Shown here: piece by piece, positions 56,280 through 64,000 of the stretch
How the letters are laid out: every line of letters starts with the position of its first letter
How positions within the stretch are numbered: the first letter of the stretch is position 1
Assembly (NCBI GenBank): GCA_033065855.1
Contig: JAVXUO010001305.1
Span: 434,001-498,000 of the forward strand
DNA length: 64,000 nt
Direction: 5' to 3'
From: Escallonia rubra
Lineage: Eukaryota; Streptophyta; Magnoliopsida; Escalloniales; Escalloniaceae
The notes under the pieces: generated by a model
What the model saw: only the letters and a program-made list of their open reading frames with translations
Told to the model about the DNA's origin: nothing
Databases searched by the model: none
Position numbers and translations under genes: made by a program

Positions 56280-57125
56280 ATACATTATATAGATGTTGAT
56301 GAACTGCCCTGGTCTAAGACTACGTGGAAGGGCACTACTTCTGACGTGCTACCCATTTAGCCTTTTTTTTTTTCTAATCTTCCAGTCTTACATTAAAGAA
56401 ATAGAACAAATAAAATCAATCATGGGTTGCTGTTCCTTATTTAGTTAGCCCTTTTTAACAGTAATAATTACGATGCACCTCACTATTTCTGCACAAGTCA
56501 CTTCTTTATGACCTAGTCAAGTATTTTGATACACTTTATAATTTGGTTTGATGGCGAAATAATAAGCGAAATGAGAAGTTTGTCACAATAGACAATTTGC
56601 TTGAGAATCTGTGGTGCACTTTTGTTTTACCGATTATCCCTTTACGTTTGTTTGCCGTGTTTGTGTGGTATGGAAAGCATTTTCAAAATTTTTGGAAAAA
56701 TGTCGGCTTTTTTCTTTTGTGGTTTATTTGGGATAAAGAAATTAATGTATCATTTACAATGGAGGGCGTGCAAACAATGAGATTTATTACAATACTACTT
56801 CAAAAGCAGTAAAGCACAATGGATGCGCTCAATGGCATCACAGGGCAAGCAATATATTATCATCAAAGCTTGATAATCTGAGCAATTAAAAGACTAACAG
56901 CCTCATTGCCAAAATAACCCGAATATAGGTGGCATCTGCAATGACAATGCATGCAAGTTGCTATGTAAACCAAACCCCAAGCCCAAAACCTCAAACCCAC
57001 TTATATTATAGAGCCCATGGGAAAACATATCAAAGCCTAAGTCCAACCCCTAAATAGTCCAACCTATGAAGCCCAACATCTCACATGTCATTTACGAAAC
57101 CCTAACCATAAAAAGTAAAAACCTA
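56280..57125. other. intergenic region, no gene seen
   Basis: The promoter side of the Ole e 1 gene, then AT-rich DNA. A frame at 56597-56812 has no recognisable domain and is treated as chance. Confidence 0.35.
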
Positions 57126-57597
57126 AACCCAAACACTCACAGATCAAAGGACTTGGCTATGGTATGACATTTGGATGCCAAGAGGAAGTCTAATAACCAT
57201 GTATGGAAACAAGATATGCTATGATTCTGGTTTGAGAATAGATAGTAAAGTTGCTGAGATTATTGTAAATAATGGGTGGCAAATGCCACGGGCAAGATTA
57301 ATAGCAATCAGACATTAATGGGGGAATGAATTAAATCTTATGCATCAACCTCAGGTGGATCAGGAAGATAAAATATTGTGGACTCTAACAAAGAATGGTC
57401 AATTTACAAAGAGTTCAACTTGGCATGCCCTGAGAACAAGAAAGGAAAAGGTAGCATGGTGGAAATTGATATGGTTCACCGGAAGCATACTAAAATGTGC
57501 TTTCATCCTATGGATGTTATGTAAGGAGGGGCTGAGAACAAAAAACAAACGCAAGAGCTGGAATTTGATTACATAGGATACTTGCTCACTGTGTAAC
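57126..57597 (+). pseudogene. LINE zf-RVT (reverse-transcriptase zinc-binding) relic
   Basis: The plus-strand sequence reads FTKSSTWHALRTRKEKVAWW, KLIWFTGSILKCAFILWMLC, EGLRTKNKRKSWNLI and, after a stop, DTCSLCN. This is the zinc-binding segment that follows reverse transcriptase in plant LINE ORF2. A preceding piece (WLWYDIWMPRGSL) fits the same protein. It is cut by the LTR element that begins at 57598. Confidence 0.65.
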
Positions 57598-58028
57598 TGA
57601 TATGGGTAAAAATATACACCTGTGGGAGAGCGACACGTGTCGCAATCAGAGAAGTCTGAAACTGCCCCATGACTCTTGGAGAGGTAGGAAGTGGAGTTTA
57701 CCCACTCTCCCACTCTCCCATGATGGGTAAATAACTACCCATCAATTTTGTTAACTCCCCATTAAGGGGACGTAACCGACCATTTAATACTTTCCTATAA
57801 AATGGAAGTAAAAATGAGGAAGACGGTAAGGTCTGACACTTTATAATATTATCAGATACTCTCTCAAAATGATGGACTGACTTAAGCATCGGAGGCTCCC
57901 CGCCGGAGCCCCCTCCGCGGGTCCCGGCGCGTCACCGTTTGCTCGTGTTGTGCTTTGCAGGTCTGCTCGCGTGCTCGTTTGGTCCCAACCGACACTCGTT
58001 CGGTCCCGGTCAGTTTTTGGCCACAACA
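57598..58028 (+). repeat. 5' LTR of the LARD-like element (431 bp)
   Basis: Begins TGATATGGGT and ends CCACAACA (TG…CA). It contains a TATA box CCTATAAAATGG at about 57794 and a GC-rich block at 57890-57940. Confidence 0.85.
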
Positions 58029-58600
58029 TTTTGGCGCCATCCGTGGGACCCGACTAGCTAGGCAGATTTGGAAGCAAACATGTCAGCAAAGAATAGCATG
58101 GGAGTTCAGGACGCCATAAGGCAGCACCGGTGGCGCTCGTGATGGTCAGCACACAATCGGTAATCATCAACAGCGTTACCACCCAACGATGCCCAGTGCC
58201 TCGCACCATCATCCGCACAACATTTTGGCGTCTAGGCATCCCAACAACCATTACAGGACGTAATGATAACCACCGCGATCACATGACAGTAACTGCGGTC
58301 GCCAATTAGTCTCAGCAAATGGTAAGTTGCCGGCACCACTTCGGCTAACTCCCCGCAAAAATCCATTTCGGCCAACGCCACGCCGCTGCAATTCACGTTC
58401 TCGCCTTTGCGCCGCTAGATTCGCCAGTAACAAGGTGTTACCGCAATCGGCGCCTTCACTGATCACACCCATTGGTCTTTTTCTGGCGTATAATAATTTA
58501 TTCGTATCGGCCAGCATTCTCGCAAGAGAATAACAGCCTTTTTGTTCAACGAGAAAGCATATACAGCTTCTGAAACAGGTATTACAGGCTTCGGATTGAA
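58029..58600 (+). other. leader region with primer-binding-like site
   Basis: The site at 58031 has the TGGCGCC core typical of plant gypsy-type primer-binding sites; the matching tRNA was not determined. The rest is GC-rich with no recognised domain. Confidence 0.5.
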
Positions 58601-58603
58601 CGG

Positions 58604-58924
58604 TTGCTGCTCTGCCATGCTTGCACAATGGATGAATACATGAAGATTTGTGCTTACCAGTTCATAAAAAAGGATTGGGCTCTTTCAGCTGCTAACTTGT
58701 CTTCTGATGAATTGCTTATGGGTTCAAACCATATGGCATTCATAACAATTCCAATGCTACCTTTTTGTACATTCTGGAAGCTTGGAAGAACAGTTAGCTC
58801 TATGAGTTCGCTTGAAATTAGCTATAAAGGAAAGAATCTAATAGAGAATGATTTAATCAGGTGCTTCAATCCGGAGTACCTGATGCTTGGTTCGGTAAGT
58901 ATTGACAGCAGCTACATGGGATAG
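58604..58924 (+). pseudogene. exon-like insert of unknown origin in the LARD interior
   Basis: An open stretch of 106 codons with ordinary protein-like composition ([40 protein letters not shown]). It is followed in frame by a strong donor GGTTCG|GTAAGTATT at ~58897. It differs in base composition from the GC-rich DNA on both sides. It could be an exon captured from a host gene. Not recognised. Confidence 0.35.
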
Positions 58925-60760
58925 GATCATATTATGAACTGCAACCAAAGGCTCCCTCTCTGAATCTCATGCGCTACAGTTTCCGAACGAACCCGAGCAA
59001 CGAGAGGGAGGGTAAATCCCTGACCGGTCTGCCGCAGAGCATATGCGCCACCGCTGCAAAATCTTGAAGGCCGTGACAAACCGCGTCATCGATCTCTGAC
59101 CAGCAGTGCTTTTGACCTCTGATCAGTAGCGCCTTCCACATCTATAACCAAAATAGCTGTCACAGGTGATCGGCGGGTTGTCTCTACCATTTCATCTGAG
59201 CCTCTACTATCTTAACGTCGGCAAAAATGGCCAGATTTGTCCCTCTCGGCGCTAACTCGCCGGCAGATGGCCCTTATAGGGGCGGCGACACTGGCGACGC
59301 TATAGCTCCCATTGTTCGCGAAAGAGAAACTAAAGCCAGTGACACCAATCACAGACTAACCGCTACAAATTGCGGTCACAACAAAAGCACGCCAGCGCCA
59401 CCGTACGGCAGGCCACCATCGCTCCGGCTCACTTTCTGCCGTCGCCGGGCACGCGCCTCTGCCGCCGTGAAGTATTCTGTACAACAGTTCGCCGATAACA
59501 TCAACAAACATCATTTTCGACTCATCACCATGAATCGACAGACGATAATCCAGCTGCCATCGAAGAATCACAGTCCTAGCGACATTGTCGCCGTCAGTGT
59601 ACCGTCGCCGATGGACGGCTGCTATAGGAAAAAGAAGCCTCGGTCCGTGACGGCATCGCAACAACCACCCCAATCGAGCGTCTCAGTAACTACCACGACC
59701 GGCGTCCCCTGATCTGCTGCCCCAAAGGGACAATTGTAATGCCTCATCCTTCTCCGGTCATCTCCGACTCAATCGGCGGCTCCACCGTCCAATCAACAGA
59801 GAATTACGATACAAAAAATATATATATAGTATCGCTGCCTCCACCATGGGCTTCGACCCATTTGACGCCTTGCCGCCGTCGTGATCAACTGTTGTCACCA
59901 AATGACAGACTATTACATCCACACCAAACAAGCCATCACTATGGGCTTTCGTCTACAAGGGCTGTCGCGGAGCACACGCGCTGCCGCCTTCACCGTCACA
60001 GCCACCGCGGAATCACCATGGAATTACAAGCTCAAAGAAGAGAGAAAGAAATGAGGGAATTGAAATCTGTAGAAATCGACCACCGCGTCGCTGCCCAAAT
60101 CTCTAATGCCGCACGAAGCGACCCTGTCAATCTCCGATTCGTAGTGCCATCGATCTTCGACAATCGTGCACCGTAGCCACCGAGCGGCGTGCTTCAGCCA
60201 TCGCTCCGGCAACCTCCACTGCACAACCGTCGGAGGCAAAACCAGTCCACGCCCCGCCAAGCCCAACAATTTATCGGTCACCATCGGGAGAGAAAAGATC
60301 AACTCCATTGCAACCAAGGGCAGCGCCATGGGTCCTTAATCAATCGCGCCCTAACGCCACCTATCGGCTACTACCACCCTGCAATGGACCAATCGGCCAG
60401 CGTCACGGTGCCGGAACAGCCACAGGTCCATTCACTGTAAAGGTTCCATTTCGGTCACTGCATCAAAGGCCCGTCACCGTAGGTTTTCATCGACAAATCG
60501 GTCGTCGTGAGTCTTCATCACCAGTTCGGCCACCGAACGGCAGACCGCCGCCTTCGCTCCGGCCCATTTTACACCGTCACAGTCAACAGCAGCAGCCATC
60601 GCCAGACACGCTACTTCTGCCACTGCTCCGTCCGAGCCTCCACCGTGGCAATCATCAACGGCACAGCCTTCAACTGCGATTGATAACCCCAGGATGAAAC
60701 GGCCAGATCTGCCTCTGACTGCGCGGTGATGGCTCTAATGGCAGCAACGCTCCGGCGACT
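58925..60760. other. GC-rich low-complexity interior of the LARD-like element
   Basis: Dominated by CCG/CAC/TCG-type trinucleotide content with several overlapping open frames on both strands, for example 59227-59712. No domain was recognised. The open frames are explained by composition. Confidence 0.45.
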
Positions 60761-62790
60761 CAATGGCTTCCCCCTTTGTGAAGGAGAAAATCGGGCCACA
60801 GAACAAATAATCAGGTGCACACTTTCCTTTTTAAGGAATTATGTTTGTACCCATAGCTATGCATATTTATCCTTAAGACCGGTAATTAAGTCTTATTTAT
60901 ATATGCAGCTTATTTGCTTCTTTAAAAGCCGACACAAATGTAGCCTCAATTTTTCGTGTCACATGTTCGTCACTAAAAATAGGCGGCACACGCTGTGTTG
61001 TAGGCTATTATAGGCAATCGTAAGCTCCAACAAGCTTTATATACGTTACGTTTCATGTGCCTTTATTTACGTAGACCTATTTGGTCTGGTATCACCCAAT
61101 TGCTTCAATTGGTTAAAGTACATTTAGGCCATCCGAGTGCTAATAATTTTTTATGCCTTGCTTACATCATGTAATACGAGACATCTCAACTATCTAACCG
61201 ACAGAGCTATTACTATGAGTTTAGTGCTAAAATATACTGAGTAGTTGCCTTTATCAGCTCATGCGCTCTCTTGCTATATTTTCCCGTGACGTGTTTTCCT
61301 GTTACGAGGATTTATAACACACCACACTTCATACTTGAAGAAAATTTACAACCCCTGTGGCTTAGATACGCTAAGAGCTTCAAAGGCAGCATCCTGCTTG
61401 CTAAGCGTCATATGTTGACTTGTGTACGTTACCACTAACCATGAGAGCATCACAGCCTATGATTATAGCTTTGCCAGTACGTTTGGCGAATTTGAGATCA
61501 TGTGCCTGTATTCTCATTTGCCACACTGTTGCACATCGCTACACAGCGTATCGACAAAATGTTGCAAACGTCTTTATTAGTCATCTAGTGGCATCCTGCT
61601 CTAACGGCCTCCACGTTTGCTACTTGCTTGGACAAACCATGGTTCTCTTAACTTTATCTGCTCATCTAGCTGAGCAGACAGACCGGACTACCTAGCCTTA
61701 TCTAGTTGTCTCACCGAGCCAGCAAATAAATGTTCTTTTTACGAACATGCCTTACACAGTGACTAAGAAGCCATCCTTGCATTTATTCCTTCTTAGTCAG
61801 GGGGCTACATGTATATAATACTACGACCTTTCTTGCACGGATCCTACACTCCCCCTCATACGATGGCTGAGTAGCACCACCAGCTTATCACCACTCATGT
61901 CATGTAAGAATCTACCAAGCAGTTTCAAGCCTTGGTCAATTGTCCCTTTCGGATGTACCGAGCACTACGAACCACCACCTGTCAACGGGAACATATGCAG
62001 TGATGCCTCACCTAACCTCCTCATCATTACGCTGAGAGCTTTTGCAACCAACGTCCAAGGTCACCCGAACGGCGAATTCAAAAATAATCTCGCCTTGTGC
62101 ATCACAAGAATGACAAAACGAGTTGTAATGACAACACACTTTTTCAAAATGACAAGGAGCGTCGTTATTCCAGAAATAAAAATATCCTAAAAAGAGATAT
62201 TACAAGGCTCACTCATTAGTACCTCAGTCGGGCTCTAGCCATTTTCAAGCCCGACACTTTGAGAAGCTTAGCATCACATCGCCAGTTATTATTCGACACA
62301 CCTTCACTAAGGACATTTGCATTGGTCTAACCTAGGACTCATGCTAATCTCTATAACGATTCGCCTAAACCTCGGCCCAACTGAGGACTCATACTCCTGT
62401 CTCGAGAAAGCCTCACAAAGCACAGATCTTTTTGAAATCCTAGCTCACTGCTTGTCTGACAAAACTGAAGAACTCCATTGGACTCCTACATTGCTAGACC
62501 GAGCAGACGAGCTCCTTTAGAACTCTCGAAAGTCTCTCTTGCTCAAAATGAAATAAAGTGAAGATAAATGAAATGAGCTCTCCTTATATAGAGATATTAT
62601 TGTAAATCTAATAGCCATGATCTCATGATTGTTAGGACAACTAACGCGTGGCAACAATCGACCAACATAACAGGGGGCAAGTTACCCTTGTACCCCTTAG
62701 TGCAAACGATAAAATCGAGTGGACACGCTACTTCACTCAAATCCTCTATAAAGTCTCTACAAATCTCTCTACTCGCCCTACCGAGTAGAC
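60761..62790. other. AT-richer LARD interior, no gene seen
   Basis: No domain recognised. Single copies of a CTGAGCAGACAGACCGG / ACCGAGCAGACGAGCTCC motif at ~61670 and ~62495 resemble the unit of the minisatellite that follows. Confidence 0.4.
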
Positions 62791-63600
62791 GAGCACCTTT
62801 GGTCTTAGCCTCTGCCGAGCAGACGAGCGCACAGACCCATGCCTCTGCTCTAGTCGAGTAGATGAGCACATCTGGTCTTAGCCTCTGCCGAGCAGACGAG
62901 CGCACAGACCCATGCCTCTGCTCTAGTCGAGTAGATGAGCACATCTGGTCTTAGCCTCTGCCGAGCAGACGAGCGCACAGACCCATGCCTCTGCTCTAAC
63001 GGAGTAGACGAGCATATTTGGTCTTAGCCTCTGCCGAGCAGACGAGCGCACAGACCCATGCCACTGCTCTAGCCGAGTAGACGAGCATATTTGGTCTTAG
63101 CCTCTGCCGAGCAGACGAGCGCACAGACCCATGCCTCTGCTCTAATCGAGTAGACGAGCACATCTGGTCTTAGCCTCTGCCGAGCAGACGAGCGCACAGA
63201 CCCATGCCTCTGCTCTAACCGAGTAGACGAGCACCTTTGGTCTTAGCCTCTGCCGAGCAGACGAGCGCACAGACCCATGCCTCTGCTCTAACCGAGTAGA
63301 CGAGCACCTTTGGTCTTAGCCTCTGCCGAGCAGACGAGCGCACAGACCTATGCCTCTGCTCTTGCCGAGTAGACGAGCATATTTGGTCTTAGCCTCTACC
63401 GAGCAGACGAGCGAACAGACGCATGCCTCTGCTCTAACCGAGTAGACGAGCACCTCTAGTCTTAGCCTCTGCCGAGCAGACGAGCGCACAGACCCATGCC
63501 TCTACTCTAGCCGAGTAGACAAGCACATTTAAGGCCTCTACTCTGCCAATCGAGTAGGCGAGCCCTTCTAAGCCTGTATTCGGCAGGCCGGGTAGACAAG
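62790..63600. repeat. 73-bp minisatellite, ~10 units
   Basis: Units repeat at each TTAGCCTCTGCCGAGCAGAC (about 62807, 62879, 62951 and every ~73 bp to ~63460). Each unit is itself two related half-units, one with CCGAGCAGACGAGCGCAC and one with CCGAGTAGACGAGCAC. The last units (63500-63600) are irregular. Confidence 0.9.
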
Positions 63601-63770
63601 CCCGCCTTTGCCAAACCAAAAGTTTCTGCACTCTACCAATGAGTTAAAGATATCATCTTTGGTTAAATTCCCAACGCGGAACACCCCTTAATAGGGTCCA
63701 AAATTTGATGCTAAGTCAATTATCTTGCTTCCACATTCTTTCTCAGAAAGAACATGGAATGGGGGGCAAA

Positions 63771-64000
63771 TGATATGGGTAAAAATATACACCTGTGGGA
63801 GAGCGACACGTGTCGCAATCAGAGAAGTCTGAAACTGCCCCATGACTCTTGGAGAGGTAGGAAGTGGAGTTTACCCACTCTCCCATGATGGGTAAATAAC
63901 TACCCATCAATTTTGTTAACTCCCCATTAAAGGGACGTAACCGACCATTTAATACTTTCCTATAAAATGGAAGTAAAAATGAGGAAGACGGTAAGGTCTG
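63771..64000 (+). repeat. 3' LTR of the LARD-like element (truncated by window end)
   Basis: Repeats 57598-57837 nearly exactly. It is preceded by the polypurine tract. The remainder lies beyond the window. Confidence 0.9.

Larger units (their letters stand above)
57598..64000 (+). mobile_element. LARD-like LTR retrotransposon without pol (runs off the window)
   Basis: The 5' LTR is 57598-58028. A primer-binding-site-like TTGGCGCCATCCGTGGGA follows at 58031. A polypurine tract GGAATGGGGGGCAAA lies just before a second copy of the LTR start at 63771. In the ~230 bp that can be compared, the two LTRs differ by one 10-bp repeat length change and one substitution, so the insertion is young. The 5.7 kb interior has no gag, protease, RT or integrase that I can recognise. 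It must depend on another element for movement. Confidence 0.88.

Noticed and set aside
59227-60697. Several overlapping open frames in the GC-rich LARD interior
   Set aside because: Frames are open on both strands, with compositional repeats and no recognised domain. Kept only as a described region.
62790-63600. CRISPR-like array
   Set aside because: Units are contiguous and lack unique spacers, and the context is a plant LTR element. It is a minisatellite. The same applies to the arrays at 4745-5875 and 35490-37165.

Overview
The window is plant nuclear DNA, most likely from a eudicot. Genes have spliced exons with GT/AG introns. The host genes are two CYP76A-like cytochromes P450 and one Ole e 1-type secreted protein. 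Almost everything else is transposable elements typical of angiosperms: MULEs, CACTA, hAT, Tat-type Ty3/gypsy, a LARD-like LTR element and LINE relics. No rRNA, tRNA or CRISPR array was recognised.

Layout. 1-1428 is AT-rich flank. 1501-10076 is a MULE cluster: an 8.2 kb two-gene MULE (MULE-1, 1683-9867), with a short palindromic relative on each side (1501-1655 and 9909-10076), all separated by (TA)n tracts. 10100-11250 holds a diverged tandem copy of the DNA flanking this cluster. A 1.5 kb hAT element lies at 11995-13520 with a perfect 8-bp target duplication. A solo LTR lies at 16338-17606. The P450 pair (18588-20451 and 25347-27164, both minus) is separated by about 5 kb containing an RNase H-like relic. 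30023-31466 is a non-autonomous element, immediately followed by a 10.1 kb MULE (MULE-2, 31480-41615) with about 1.6 kb terminal inverted repeats and an intact 766-residue transposase. 42050-50940 is a decayed Tat-lineage Ty3/gypsy body. A 2.8 kb CACTA element carrying a captured piece of a histidine phosphotransfer (AHP) gene has split its gag. Antisense relic ORFs follow at 51150-52620. The Ole e 1 gene lies at 54749-56214 (minus). A LINE zinc-finger relic (57130-57597) is interrupted by an LTR element without pol (57598 to beyond the window end), which contains a 73-bp minisatellite.

How the parts relate. Both large MULEs have the same plan. Each terminal repeat faces inward as a promoter carrying an untranslated first exon and a splice donor. 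One end drives a FAR1/SWIM-type MULE transposase. The other drives a second protein that joins a plant mobile domain (PMD) to a Ulp1-type (C48) cysteine protease. The two genes converge on a tandem-repeat array. All five elements of this group (ten ends) carry the terminal pattern GGNNNYGATCY, abut (TA)n, and hold element-specific palindromes behind the terminus. I consider this the most interesting system in the window: a microsatellite-targeting MULE group with a conserved two-gene layout. In MULE-1 both genes are broken. In MULE-2 the transposase is intact, but the second gene has lost most of its PMD.

Limits: all of this was read by eye. Exon boundaries come from splice consensus and reading-frame continuity. 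No database search was run, and family names rest on recognised motifs.
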